Position numbers and translations under genes: made by a program
In this document: piece after piece, positions 46,229 through 58,860 of the stretch
Numbering within the stretch: position 1 is the stretch's first letter
Layout: every line of letters begins with the position of its first letter
Assembly: GCF_029227915.1 (NCBI RefSeq)
Contig: NC_079879.1
Span: 19,541,001 to 19,605,000, forward strand
DNA: 64,000 nt
From: Hydractinia symbiolongicarpus
Lineage: Eukaryota > Cnidaria > Hydrozoa > Anthoathecata > Hydractiniidae
Direction of reading: 5' to 3'
The notes under the pieces: model-generated
Database searches by the model: none
Seen by the model: the letters and a program-made list of their open reading frames with translations, nothing else
What the model was told of the DNA's origin: nothing

Positions 46229-48761
46229 ATATAACTGCTCTCTATTTAGAGAAATTAATTAGGGACTAATTATGAAGCAAGGAAGTCATTATTGCTTATG
46301 TTTTCCACTCTATTTATAAAAGTGAGAATTAAGTTATTATAACTTTTTATCTACCTGTAAGTGAATTACATTTTTATCCAGCATAACCTTGTGTGTCAAC
46401 AGGTCACTTCATAAATTACCTTAGTCAAAGGTACTAAACACTTATAAATATCTGCTCAACTGCACAAAAAATCATTTCATAACTTAGGTCCAAAGTTATA
46501 TTACGTTTATAATTCACCATGCGTCTTGTTTTAAGTGCTTAAAGGGGCTACGAAACATACGAAAGTCAAGCTAATGGCGATGGAAAAGTTCATGATTACT
46601 GAGGATAAAAAGAACAACCTAAATCATCTTAAGGCGGTTCCCCTAGAAAAAATACTTAAATTTCAAGAATTATCTTTTACCTGTTTTCTGACAGCAAATT
46701 TATCTAACAATACCGTGGCAAGTAGTGCTTATGACAAATTTAGGTTTTTATTACACATTCTGGCACTTTTTTCAACCAACCGCAAATATAAGTGCATAGC
46801 AACGCCCATAGCAACCATTTTCGCATGTTTGGACGGCTTTCCTGTTCCCCTGTCGATGTTCAATTATTTGCAATAGCTAGATGATACTTTAGGGCCTCCT
46901 AAGGAATATATGACAGTAAGCTGTCTTAACGATGCACCATCCGAAGAGAAATCGCCAGAGTTTACTCGTCATCAATTAGACTTTAGTGCTTCTCGGGTCG
47001 AAATAGTGCCGCCGTACACCTTTCGTCGATCCGCAAGTCAAGAATGTCAGTAAAATAATCTTTAAACAACTTTTTGCCGTTTAAGTTCCACGCAAAACAA
47101 GAATTCTCAAGATCGAAGCACACACGCTTTACAATTTTTTCTGCCGATGCAGGCATTAGTAGCACCTAGTGTTTAAACGAAACCGATTCTTAAATTGAAG
47201 TTTTATCCTTGTTATTTTGTCGAGATATTGTCTATTTCGCCCTGTTTTAGCATTTATTTCGTCCAAAAAATACCGCATCAGTTCTCTGAAAGATGAGTCA
47301 GACTTGCAAAAATGCACTTCACTCATACGCGGCCAAAAAGTCGCTTGAAATAAAGCCTGTTATCCAGTTATTCGGTTAGGCCTTGAACAGCCAAATGTCA
47401 TATTAACCATGGCAACCAACCAATGAAATTCTTGACTTATTTTTGTCGTTTTGTCACATACTATAATATCCTCATCAAGTATCTTCAGAAAAGACAATTC
47501 TCTGCGATAAAGTTTTTTTCTAGTGGAACCGCCTTAAATATCTTCCCTACATATATTGGATATTCATGATTTATTCGATATAAGTACTTGGCTTACTTTT
47601 AACTTAAACTTTCTTGTAAAATAAACTTCAAACCTTTTGAACTAGCTAGCTAGCTATATCTTTCAAGATTTTGCACATAAACATACAAGTTTTTCATACA
47701 TAAGCCAGTCTAAGCAAAAGCAATGACTTTAAAAAAATTACCTTTTTAAAGAGAGCAACATAGCATTTTATGTCTCTCTTCCCTTGTCAAAACAAACTTT
47801 CGATTTACTGATATATGTTATATTTTAACAGACCGTACCTTATTTCACCACCAAAAGCAATACTGAGAGGTTTTTTTTTGGAAAATAAAAATAAAGAAAG
47901 TAGTATTAAAATTGTTGTCTAGACGTCTATGTGGTTCTAAAGTGTGTATAATTTCTTGCATCTTAACCTTTTAAGTGATCCCTTGATTACATGCCATTTT
48001 CAAAAATTGCAGGGATTGAGCTTATTGAATCGTTTCCTAGCCCCTTTAAGCTCTGTAATTGATTTTGTCCTCTCCTTTCCGCCTCGCTGTTTGTTCGCAA
48101 CAAGCTGGTATTTTGAAATTTCCAAACGATTGCCTCAGAGCACGTGAATATGTTTATTGTTTCATTGAGAACTGCCCTCTACTGAGAAGAGTATAGTCCT
48201 TCATAAATAAATAAGCGTAATCATTATTTAATGCATTGCCGTCGAAAAGATTTTTGTAGCTATAACTTTGGATCAAAATAAACAACTTCACAGAGCGAAT
48301 AACTCACGAAAAACTGCAAAACACGAAGTAAAAATCAAATCAACTGTACGGTGTATGAATGGACGCAATTTTAACAAAATATGAACGACCTAGGGTTTAG
48401 ATGAATTTAAGAATCAATAAGTGAATATAATATAACGTACAAGCTGAAAATTATTCATCAACAATAAATAAATACACTAAAATGTTAAGAATTTTTTTTA
48501 AAAAAAGACACGCCTATTTAGTTTGGCGGTGGCATACTAATTGTTAACATTTTCCCAAAAGCTTTATTTTGTCTAAAACTGCTTGATATTTGTTAGGTAT
48601 TTTAGTCATCCCGCCGATTTAATTAGCAAAACTAGCAAAGAACAAAACAAACACAAAGTGACATGTCACTTTAAAGCTATGTTAAATGATTTATGAAAAA
48701 ATCAATTTCAAAACAAACAACATGGCTATAATTTCATTTAATTTACTGCATACTATAAAAT
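46229..48761. other. No gene recognised
   Basis: A 113-codon frame at 46,535-46,876 has no motif that I recognise and no splice context. Another at 47,944-48,147 is similar. The last 500 bases are the 3' flank of the transporter gene. Confidence 0.4.
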
Positions 48762-50075
48762 TTATATAATTGGTGAAGGATTTGACAAGGTTTTCTTTCT
48801 TAGTAGTAAACTAATCAGCAACAAAAGCGTCATCAAGTTTATTAGCAGATAATAAATATTCATATAACTATAATATATTCCAACGCCCAATCCACCGATG
48901 ATACGACCGCTTTGGAGAGTGAATAATCTGATGCTTTCCAAGAATGACTGATTGCACGAATAAGCAAGCTTAACAGAAATTACAACCGAAAAAGTGTTTT
49001 CAGATAGCAAGAAAATTTCTATTGAACAATAGGTTAAAACAATCAGAACATACCAGGTATAAATATTTCCAATTCGGTAATATAACAATAACATTAGTAG
49101 TTTTATTACTATTAAGGACAAGAAACTTGCAATACCAGTGTAGTACAACTCCTTATTCGACAATTTGCGATATACAAAGATGAAAACTAGAATACTATTA
49201 AAGAGACCATAAACAACCAATGAACCATTAAAAAAGGCATATCCAAAATGCAAATTATCAATGATCAAAATAGGCAGGATACGAAACATGATTTGTTCAG
49301 CAATTCCAAATAATAACGACATAACGAGTATAAGGGAGGTGTCCTTAGTTTGGAATATCTTCTTCAATGTGTTCATAGTAGAGGTAGTGCTTAAATCTTT
49401 ATTTTTTTTTTCTTGCAGGTTATCCATTGTATCAGCTTTCAAGTCATATTCTCTTGATAAGTCATGCATGAAACACACAGTTGCCAAGATTAAAACAGCT
49501 GCAAACAGGAAAAGAATTGGTCCAATGATGTTAGCTGATGTGATATGAATTGGGCCAATCTTAAAATTTGCTTTGCTGAAGATTGTGGATATACAGGGTC
49601 CAAATGCATAACCCAGCATTTGAGCTCCATTTAGTGCTGGCAACCGTTGCGTCAAATCAGTTTTCTCATATGATCTGGCAACTTCCGAAATTATTAATGG
49701 ACACAAGGCTGCGCCAAATCCGCTTAAGAATCTTCCAAAGAAAGGAAATAGCGGATGGTAATGGATTGGATATAGAAAATTGCCAGCCATAGATAAACTA
49801 ATTATAAATATCACACACAACTTTACGCGCCTTGTCTTGTCAACAACTCTTGATACGATCGGTGGAAAGAACAAGGAAGGTATAAAAAATCCAGCACTTA
49901 TTAAACCGTAGTAAAACTTATCATTTCTAGTTTGCAAAACAGTCGAAACATATATCCATAAGGTAGCAGTAATACACCCATATTCTAAACCAATAAAAAA
50001 GAATAGGAAAATGAAATAAACATATGTAGACGTCCGTTTCTTTTTCCATATGGCAAATTCCCACTCTGAAATCAT
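48762..50075 (-). CDS. Major facilitator superfamily transporter (MFSD8-like)
   Basis: A single coding exon of 437 residues with about twelve hydrophobic segments and a hydrophilic central loop (roughly 206-235, LSREYDLKADT). The loop between the second and third segments has the MFS motif-A pattern SRVVDKTRRVK (74-84), and GRFLSGFGAA (114-123) corresponds to the motif-B segment. Overall layout suggests the lysosomal MFSD8/CLN7 group and relatives, but this is a resemblance, not an identification; the substrate is unknown. An in-frame TAA two codons upstream fixes the ATG as the start. An acceptor (TTATTTTAG) 24 bases upstream shows a spliced or trans-spliced 5' leader. The coding sequence looks intact, and single-exon structure in an intron-bearing genome could mean retroposition. 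Confidence 0.85.
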   Translation of the reverse strand: MISEWEFAIWKKKRTSTYVYFIFLFFFIGLEYGCITATLWIYVSTVLQTRNDKFYYGLISAGFFIPSLFFPPIVSRVVDKTRRVKLCVIFIISLSMAGNFLYPIHYHPLFPFFGRFLSGFGAALCPLIISEVARSYEKTDLTQRLPALNGAQMLGYAFGPCISTIFSKANFKIGPIHITSANIIGPILFLFAAVLILATVCFMHDLSREYDLKADTMDNLQEKKNKDLSTTSTMNTLKKIFQTKDTSLILVMSLLFGIAEQIMFRILPILIIDNLHFGYAFFNGSLVVYGLFNSILVFIFVYRKLSNKELYYTGIASFLSLIVIKLLMLLLYYRIGNIYTWYVLIVLTYCSIEIFLLSENTFSVVISVKLAYSCNQSFLESIRLFTLQSGRIIGGLGVGIYYSYMNIYYLLINLMTLLLLISLLLRKKTLSNPSPII

Positions 50076-50765
50076 CTTTTACTGCTGTCATGGAATTCCC
50101 CTAAAATAATGAAAAACCATTAAAAATTTTAAACCGCATAAGGAGTTTTAAATACATTTATTCACATTTGTTAACGCTATATTATCAGATATAAATTAAG
50201 ATAAGATATAAAGAAACTTGATAAAATACAAAAATTAGCTTAGAGGGATAGATTTGTAATCAATTAAAATAAACTAATTTTTCATGTCGGCACTTATATA
50301 TCAATTCAGATCTTTCGTTCAGTAGAGAAAAGTTTTAAAGTGGTTATGTGGTATACTTCTGTTAGGTAAAGACAACATGTTTTGCTGCCATTTATGTATG
50401 AGCTCGCACGGTCGATAAATCTCCAAGAGAGATTTGGTTCAATCCCCTAGTTTTTTTATTCCCACACGTATTTTGATAGTTCAGTAGACTTTATCTGAAA
50501 GAGTAGATATGGTCCTTAAATATTCCACCAGTTAGTCTAATGTATTTTTTCCCCTCGTCATTAGCAGATATAGTCACGTGAAACTAGCAGATTACTCTCT
50601 CATCAAGGCATGTGCCATTTAGAGGGGCTATTGTTTTTATTTCGGCAATTACATGTCGTTCTTTCTTGGTTTTCTTTGGGACATCACTCAGGATATTTTT
50701 ATTGTAAGTGGGAACAATTTTTTAAAAACAACTGTATTTGACCTTTAGAGTGTTTCGGTTAAAAA

Positions 50766-51425
50766 TCATTCTGAACTGTTGTTGAGTGGGAAACATCTGT
50801 CGACGATGCACAGGAATGGTGGGATTATCTTCAAAGATGATATTTTCCTTGTACCCACTGCTTTGCAATGTTTGGTTGTAGAAAGGTGGTGGTCTGTGGA
50901 AAATGTCCCTGTTTTACAAGATTCTGGAAGTACGGTTGACTTTGTGTTGACGTAAACAGGTTGGCTATTAGGTTTATTGTATGGTTGGTATGTCTCTTTG
51001 TTTAAGTTAAATGTAACATCTAAGAAGTTTACAACTTTTAGATTAGTCTCAATCGTGATTTTTAACTTGAGTTCATCCATGAAGAGCTTTACTATATCCT
51101 TTCTTAACCGTTCGGATTTGAGTCCAAAAATTTTGTGAAAACAACAAAGCCCGTCGTCTCAGACCACTTGTGTCAATGCCGTATAGAGTGCTCAATTTAT
51201 CGGGAACAGAATGTCCAGCTAGGTTACATAAGTTAGCTTCGTCAAAGCTTCCAATGGTTACATTGAAGTTTGGATTCCTCGGATTTTTTTTACCCAGCTG
51301 TTATCGGGTGAAAACAATAGCAATTTACGGGCGTGCATGAACCCACTCCTCGTCAAAAATGCTGTTTGAGAGAGAATTTTCTGTGATTGAAGGACAGAAT
51401 TCTTCTATGGCGAACTCGATGAATA
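50766..51425 (-). mobile_element. Decayed Penelope-like retroelement fragment
   Basis: Minus-strand frames, shifted several times, read FAIEEFCPSITENSLSN, then ARKLLLFSPDNSWVKK, DDGLCCFH, GLKSERLRKDI, LKITIETNLKVVNFLDVTF, and PYNKPNSQPVYVN. This order (Y/F-PSI, DDG-type active site, SER-x-RK, VVNFLDVTFNL) is that of Penelope-like reverse transcriptases. The N-terminal part of the RT and the GIY-YIG domain were not seen. It is broken by stops. Confidence 0.8.
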
Positions 51426-51659
51426 TACAATCACGTTAACCTCTCTTGAACCAAGTGATGACGTGGGCACTTCATCGTCTTGAATCCATGGTCGAATGGT
51501 GTTGCTCCTCTGATTTATTTTTAAGTTCAAAAAGAGTGCTTTCTATCTGACCCCTTTCATAAATTTCTCTACTTTTATTTTAAGTAAAGTTTCTCTGAAC
51601 GGTATATTTTTATCGTAATAGTTCAAAGTAAATTTATCCAAAAAAAATTTTTTAAAAAA

Positions 51660-51725
51660 ATACGCATTTTTTATTTGGAACATGTTTCGACTTTATCTCA
51701 TGTCATCTTCAGCCAATATGACTAG
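51660..51725 (-). repeat. Penelope-type terminal motif
   Basis: The minus strand reads CTGAAGATGACATGAG followed by GTCGAAACATGTT, a motif commonly found near the ends of Penelope-like elements. It lies upstream of the RT fragment at 50,766-51,425. A similar motif in the opposite orientation lies at 54,024-54,065. Confidence 0.5.
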
Positions 51726-51894
51726 CCATAGTTACCACTAATGCGCCCCGAATTGCTAATAACGATTTTAAAAATACGAATTTAAAACGGGGTCGAAATT
51801 TGAAATGGAAATTTGCGGATGTTTCATGTAACTTCGTGGTGACGGTTTATAATAACAAAAATGCAGAACGGAATGGAATAGAGACTTGTGGGAA

Positions 51895-53035
51895 GCTTAT
51901 TAAGTAGGCTAGTGATATAGTTCACAAACAGTAGCTAGCTATGCTTGACAGCTACTAAGCAAAACAATACCAAAACATTTCACTCGTTTAACAAAATATA
52001 TGTAAACAATATTTATTTGCTAACTAAAGCTCTACGGAAAAAATTTAAAATAGAGCATATTCTCACCTCACCTTTCCTGTCTTTTCTTTTTGACTTTTTT
52101 CAAGTTCAACAAAACCTGGCCTCGCAGTAGACGATACTTTGCTAGTCAATGCAAATAAAAAAAGTTTTAGAAAGTTAGCTCAGCGTATGAAGGAATAAAA
52201 GATGCACCAATGTGTTCACTTTTTATTCCGAGACGAAGAAAGGTACTTAGCTAAGCTTTCTTCTTTGAGTTGATAAACTGAGTTTCTCTCAAACAAAAGC
52301 CGAGTTTGAATTGAACAATGTGACTAATCGCTTCGGAGGCCATTTTAATTTATCTGTAAGTTGTTTACCAAGCTTGGCCAAATCTGACTCTAGTAAAAGT
52401 TTTGTAGAATACTAATGTTTGTTAGGGTGAGTGAAACCACTCACTGAGATATTTTGAATGAAAAGGGCTTTCCCGATAATAATCACGTGAGCAGCAAACA
52501 ATAGAATTAGCCAATTAAAAAGCGCGGTGAGATTTTAGCCGCAGAAAAATCGTTTGAGACCCAGCGTAATTTTTCTCACCTTAACTACTTCGATTTCCCG
52601 GTGGTAAGAAAAATTACGTTGGGTCTCCTGACTAGAAGAAAGGCTAAACCAAACACACATTCCTGCAGATTGTGTGAAAAATGTGTATTTTTTTTTAAAA
52701 TATTAACCCACTTTGTGTTATTACGATCATTATCCAACAAAATGATAACATAGATTCAAGAGTGCGCGACAAAAAAAAGTAGAGCAAGAGTTTTAAATGG
52801 GAATTTTACATCAGTAGTGACAACGCATGTCACATGTTGAAACAACAACAAACTAGAATGCAAAATATAGCAGATTGTTACTTGTTGCCATGCATTTATA
52901 AAGGTGTAGCAATTGAGAATACGCCACCCCTCCCTAACATAACCCCTACCCCTTTACCTAAAATACGCAGCAATTTCCAAAGACCACCGGAAAAAAGTTA
53001 TAAATGTTATTTTTTGTTGTGCTTATAACTTATTA
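51895..53035 (+). repeat. Dispersed ~0.95 kb repeat, copy A (with insertion)
   Basis: Collinear with 56,487-57,490. Shared landmarks include TAGGCTAGTGATATAGTTCA, CTCACCTCACCTT, GGGTGAGTGAAACCACTCAC, and GAGTGCGCGACAAAAAAA. Copy A carries an extra ~205 bp (52,553-52,757), and copy B has an extra stretch near 56,775-56,825 and 56,935-56,970. No coding content recognised; family unknown. Confidence 0.85.
52553..52757. mobile_element. Short insertion with palindromic core (MITE-like)
   Basis: Absent from the sister repeat at 57,218. The core GAGACCCAGCGTAATTTTTC faces AAAAATTACGTTGGGTCTC. It belongs to the same family as 12,863-12,950 and 18,953-19,040. The empty site in copy B defines the insertion. 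Confidence 0.7.
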
Positions 53036-55620
53036 TTTATTTACTTAATAACGGAGGAGGGTGTTACGAATTGCGTTTCTGCGTTGTTTTAATTATTTTT
53101 TAATACTTTTGATTAAAAAAAAAAAAAACAATTATTCATATTTATTTCCCAAGACATTAATTAAGTGATTTTTATAATGTTCAAAGATGTATGATGACGG
53201 TCGCTATATGGATCGTGAAAGTCATGATGTGTTGTTGTTCTGTTTTTAAATTACTTTTTTTATAGCAGTCCAATCTTTAAAGATAATTGACATCATACTG
53301 TACCTTAACATCAGATAACAACCTTAACATGTAACATCCTTCTTTACAAGAAGGCAAGTAGTGACGTGTACAGCATTAATAAAATGTTCAAAAAATGTAT
53401 CAACGGCACAAGAAAACTTCCCAGTTATAAAACTCGATGCATTCATAAATTGCGGCCTTTGGATAAACGCCAGGAACTGTCCTAAATTTAATTTCAAATA
53501 AGACAAAGTAATCCTTCTACTTACTTACTGTTAACAGGTTTAGCAACAACGTGATTCAGACAAAAACAAATATTTTCTTGAAGATAAATTGACATGGGCT
53601 GCAGCGACATTTAGTCACATTAAACGAGGCAAACGAAGCTTTATATTACAAAGCTCCATATTAGCATAACAAAAGAATCTCGATTAACATGCTTTATCGC
53701 ATTCAAATCTTTAGATACAACAAGCACACCGAGACAAAAAACGTTTTGCTTCATGGGATTGAGCAGAGTTCCCCCGCGAAGCAGAGAGTGATTCCCCCGC
53801 GAAGCAGAGAATTCTGCCATACACGACACAAACACTATATACCCGCAGTCCACTAAATGTGCGCCCGTTAATGCTTTGGTTATTATGTTCTTTCATCTAT
53901 TACTCTGTAAAAAATTTTTTATCATGTTTTAACACTCTTTAATCACTTTCCATTGTATTAGGTATATACTGATTTTTTTAATACTTATTTTTATACTTAC
54001 GACAACTTGTAATTTTTATCATATTGACTGAAGATGACATGAGATTATGTCGAAACCTGTTTCAAATAAAATAAAACAAGGAATTTGAAATATACGTCAT
54101 AAGATAAACAATTATTAATACACTATAATAAATACAGCACTTATTCTCATTATAACTCTGTGTTACACTAGAAATAAATTTGCAGTAAAAACTTCTGTTC
54201 ATTCCATGCATTCTCGCATTGGGCATTATGGCTACATTTTAAGGTAAAATTTGTTATAATAAAAAAATAATCTAAAAATAAGGAATTTACACTACATTTT
54301 TCTGCTTTTACAAAATTTTTCGCGGTGGATTGCCACATACAATTTTCGGTTGAGAAAAAACACACACGTTTCACGGTCAAATTCTCACAAAAGAAGCTTG
54401 GATTAAACACATGTATAAACACATGGTTCCATTACCTTAAAATTCAGCTAAATAAATGAGCAGGATTCTCTGCTGTTATTTCAACTTCACATCATAATTC
54501 CAAATGTATCAAGAGACAATCAATACACGTCGCAACATTTTTCTTTTTTTTTTTATAAACAAACGGTCCACTGAAGGATTACGTAATGTTTTTATGTTAA
54601 AATCCAGTGAAATACACATCCCGCATTGATATCAAAGGGATGCCGGAACAATGGCAATTTGAATAGAATTTTAATGCGTACTAAGATGGGTTCAACCTCT
54701 GTCTCTATTTCTACATCTATAATTAAAACAAGGTTTTGTAAACATTATTGGTACAGAGAATGTAATACACTTCATTCAACATATAACAGATTTAATTGTG
54801 GAAACCAAAAAACACAAACTTGACTAGAAGCTATAAAACAGCTAGCTAGCTAGCTAGCTAAATTAACTTTTAGGAAAAAATATTGGAGTCTGCAAAAATA
54901 ATTTTAAAATGTTTGCCATGCAATGGCAGCCAATAAGAATGTCGATGGAGTATCTGAGACTTTATTGTAATGCTGGCCACACACACTCATTTGACAAGCA
55001 GTAAGGAAACTGCTAACTAAGCAGGTTATGCTAATTAGACGATCCTCTAATTTAAGACGAAGCAATCTTTAGGCTATATATAAAAATTTGTTAAGATCCC
55101 CGTTCATCCCTTTTGATGCGCAAGCACGAAATCAATCATTTTATCTTCCTAAATATAATTCTGAGCTAAGTATAGAAGCTATGTACACAATTTAGAAAAA
55201 GCATGGGAGAGATTGGTTCTTTTTCACTTACTTAGGCTATTTCCTGTATCGGTTCGCCCATATACGGTCAGTGTTTACATCTACCTTCAAAACTTGTTAT
55301 GGGCTATGATAAACAACTATCTTCTGGACATGATAAGTACAGGTATGTTCGTGCTAAACCATGCTAGCTCAGTTTGTGACCTACCCAGGGCCAATTCTTA
55401 TCGCGAGTACAACCATGTGGTTGTTTTGCCACGATTAAAGATAGGAAAAGGAACAGGTTGTTTACTACAATATGTATTATTAAACTGAAACTTTACATTG
55501 TTTAAAGCATTAAAATCCACTTATTATGTACGAGGTGATTAAAGGACAGTCTTCTGCCCGGATTGCGAAAATGGCTGTTTATAAGCGGGATGCCCCCCCC
55601 CCCCTAAAAAGTCAAATTTT
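53036..55620. other. No gene recognised
   Basis: It holds a Penelope-type terminal motif (54,024-54,065, plus), a 19-base direct repeat TTCCCCCGCGAAGCAGAGA at 53,769 and 53,792, and a TAGC microsatellite near 54,840. Frames are short and without motifs. Confidence 0.4.
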
Positions 55621-55645
55621 GAATAAACGCCCCCGGCGTTTATTC
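55621..55645. repeat. Perfect hairpin, 11-bp arms
   Basis: GAATAAACGCC and GGCGTTTATTC are separated by CCC. It follows a 13-base C run at 55,593-55,604. No U tract follows that would suggest a histone-type or Pol III signal. Confidence 0.85.
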
Positions 55646-56486
55646 GATCATTTACGGTATTCTTTTTGCGTGAATTAAGTTTGGTGAAAAGTTATTAATC
55701 TTGCGAATCCCAAATTTTAGTAGTTGCATCGAAATTTTGATTTCATTTGAGAACAACAACAGCTTTGCCACCAGTGCTATTTGCTTTTCAGAAGTGTATA
55801 TAATAGCGGTCAGCCCCGATTATGTTTGTTCTATAAGTGAGAAATAATATAAAACATAAGTCGGCCTGCCCCAATGTTCGTTCTAGAACTCTCAAATAAT
55901 ATTAAACTGTTGTACATAAACCGGCTTGTCCTAGTTATGTTGCCCTGATTATGTATTTTCTGCCCTGCCCTTAACTGAACTGTCGCACATTTCTGTACTT
56001 TACACAGAGTTGATTGAATTTTACCTATTCACAACGTTTTATGGGAGTTCCAAGAATTTTCGAAAGAATATTTTGTCAACCATTTTTAACCTTCGAACCA
56101 ACATTTCTTGACAAATTAAGTGATCAAATTGATAAACTTTGGGTTTTTCGAAGTTAAAAGGTCCTTAAGTGTTTCAAACAAGGAATTAACATAACATTGT
56201 AATAAACAAATGAAGTTATACATAATTTACATCTCTGGCCGCAATTGGGGATGGCTGTATATGGGCAAACCCACTAGGTGATTCAAGCTACGTATGCTTG
56301 AAAAATTGTGGAAAACAATTGATGTAATTCGCCAAAATAAGATTTCATGAATTGGAAGTTGTTAGCATAATTAGGCATTTGTCATCTAAGTTAGGCTAGA
56401 TTATTCTGCTAATTAGGAGCAGTATGTAGTTAGCTAGCTATAATAGGCTATCTAGCTACAGCAGAGCTTGCTTAGCTAGCTACAGC
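55646..56486. other. No gene recognised
   Basis: AT-rich with diverged local repeats (CGGCxTGCCC words near 55,863 and 55,922) and TAGC runs near 56,430-56,490. Confidence 0.4.
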
Positions 56487-57490
56487 AGAGCTAAGTAGGC
56501 TAGTGATATAGTTCACAAACACTAGCTAGTTACGCTAGCCAGCTACTAATCAAGAAAATACCAAAACATTTCACTCGTTTAACAAAGTATATGTAAGCAA
56601 TATTTATTTTCTAACTAGAGCTCTACGGAAAAAAGTTAAAATAGAGCATATTCTCACCTCACCTTGCCTGTCTTTTCTTTTTGACTTTTTTCAAGTTCAA
56701 CAAAACCTGGCCTCGCAGTAAACAATACTTTGTTAGTCAATGCAAATAAAAACGTTTTGGAAAGTTAGCTCAGCGAAAAAAAGAAAATGCCAAGAATTTC
56801 ACGTATGAAGGAATAAGAGCTGGCTCTACGTAAAAGATGCACCAATGTGTCCGTTTTTTTATTCTGAGACGAATAAAGGTAGTTAACTAAGCTTTCTTCT
56901 TTGAGTTGATAAACTGAGTTTCTCTCAAACAAAACCTTAGATGCGAACGAATGACTCAGCGGAAACCCCGAGTTTGAATTGAACAATGTGACTAATCGCT
57001 TTGGAGGCCATTTTATTTCATCTGTAAGTTGTATACCACTCTTGGCCAAATCTGACTCTAATACAAGCTTTGTATAATACTAATGTTTGTTAGGGTGAGT
57101 GAAACCACTCACTGAGATATTTTGAATGAAAAGGGCTTTCCCGATAATAATCACCTGAGCAGCGAATAATAGAATTAGCCAATCAATACGCACGGCCAGA
57201 TTTTAGCCGCAGAAAAATCGAGAGTGCGCGACAAAAAAAGTAGAGCAAGAGTTTTAAATGGGAATTTTACATCAGTAGTGACAACGCATGTCACATGTTG
57301 AAACAACAACAACTAGAATGCAAATTATAGCAGATTGTTACTTGTTGCCATGCATTTATAAAGGTGTAGCAATTGAGAATATGCCACCCCTCCCTAACAT
57401 AACCCCTACGCTTTACCTAAAATACGCAGCTACTTCCAAAGACTACTGGAATAAAGTTAAAAATGTAATTTTTTGTTTTGCTTATAACTT
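56487..57490 (+). repeat. Dispersed ~0.95 kb repeat, copy B
   Basis: Partner of 51,895-53,035. It lacks the 205 bp insertion and so shows the empty site. Direct orientation relative to copy A, 4.6 kb apart. Confidence 0.85.
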
Positions 57491-57833
57491 CCATAACGCA
57501 TGATTATGCAAGATTTTTCGAAGTAATAAAATAAAAATGTATTTTTGTAAAGCAGGGTTAGTCAGATAAGTCACGTGACTTAGTGTGAATTTGACGAAAA
57601 ATGTTAGCCAGGCAATGATGTCGACGATCCAGGTATTGCAGACGGAGCGCATTAAAAAATCCGTTCAGATTCCATTTATTTTATAGCGAAAAGCCACAGC
57701 TCACAGCTCCATTTCGCCTATGGCGATGTTTACGTCAAAGTTGTGACGTCGCTACCATATAGACTGAGAGGGTTGCGAATTATACCTTACAGATTTTGAC
57801 TGATTCATTTTAACTAATCAGTCTTTCCGTACT

Positions 57834-58276
57834 ATGATGGCTACTGCAGACATGTTTGTGTGGGTTCTTGCTGATTTCAAGTGTGCTAATGTTGAATCTC
57901 TTCATGAAATGCAAAATTACCTTTCAGAAAGTGTTCATTGTAAAACATTTTTGTTTTCTGGAGATATTTATCTCTTGGTTGGTAAAAGTCTGCATGCGAA
58001 GTGTGAAGATAAAGGAATTAATTTTTTTACTCTCAAACACCTTACATTTTTTTAAGCAAGAACTTGACAACTGGATAACTAAGGTCGGTGATGAAAATAA
58101 ACAACTTTTCAAATGGCTATGAGGAAAAAAAGTTTGTTGAGTGGAAGGTCATGGTAAAATATATTATTTTTAGATCCACTCCATCAGGAGACTGTCTATA
58201 CAGCTTAGCATCGCTGGTATTGGTAGGTGACAATCCTCTTGTTGATGTTTTGAGAATCTTGATAATATGCTTTTAA
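57834..58276 (+). pseudogene. Possible OTU-protease-like remnant
   Basis: Frames at 57,834-58,055 and 58,088-58,276 do not join without frameshifts. The second contains STPSGDCLYSLASLVLVGD, similar in form to the catalytic-cysteine segment of OTU deubiquitinases (GDCLF-x-S-x-S-x2-L-x-G). OTU domains occur in several transposon families. The catalytic His region is not visible. Evidence is one motif; treat as tentative. Confidence 0.3.
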
Positions 58277-58319
58277 AAAACAAAAGGAAAATATTTTTAT
58301 ATTTAAAAAGAGTTTATTC

Positions 58320-58855
58320 AGATTATCCTGCCCCATATTGTTTGTGACATGATTCTTTCTTTATACAATCAAAGATTGGTAGAGTTGTTCCTATACCTAA
58401 GTTTAAATAACCAAATTCTTGCAGCTATTTTACAGCAATCACAATACGTTCTGTTCTTTTGAAGGCTATTAAAAGATTGACATTGTTAAGGCAATGAACA
58501 AAAGTAACATTACATTAGATGTCGTGGCAAAACTTTCTATTACGTACGAGACAAAAATACGGGGTATGGGTATCTAAAAACCTGCCGCATTAATGTTGCT
58601 GAATTATCTGTCTGGTCAAAAACAGTGCATACAAGTAAATAAAAAAACTGGCATATCTCAAGTATTTTTCCGAGTATTTCAATGCTTTATACTTGGTCCA
58701 ATGATTTTAAATATAAGTATTAATGACACGAGTGACTGTGTCAACACTTCTACAGTTCTTCAGTATGTAGACAACACCATGATCTACGCGTATTCGGAAG
58801 TAAACCGTATAAGTCAATGTATTGGTAATGTTAGGAGGGATCCTCGGAACTGACA
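58320..58855 (+). mobile_element. LINE reverse-transcriptase fragment
   Basis: The frame at 58,593-58,853 reads YLSGQKQCIQVNKKT, then an altered PQG-x-ILGPM block (FQCFILGPMILNI), then LQYVDNTMIYA in place of the catalytic YADDT. The catalytic aspartates are damaged, so it is inactive. Upstream 250 bases give broken pieces (RIGRVVPIPKF) fitting the preceding RT region. Confidence 0.75.
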
Positions 58856-58860
58856 CTACG

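Noticed and set aside
46535-46876. 113-codon ORF as a gene
   Set aside because: No recognisable similarity, no splice context, and flanked by repeat-rich sequence.
53641-53896. Overlapping minus-strand ORFs around the CCCCCGCGAAGCAGAG duplication
   Set aside because: Short, overlapping in two frames and without motifs. Only the 19-base direct repeat is recorded.
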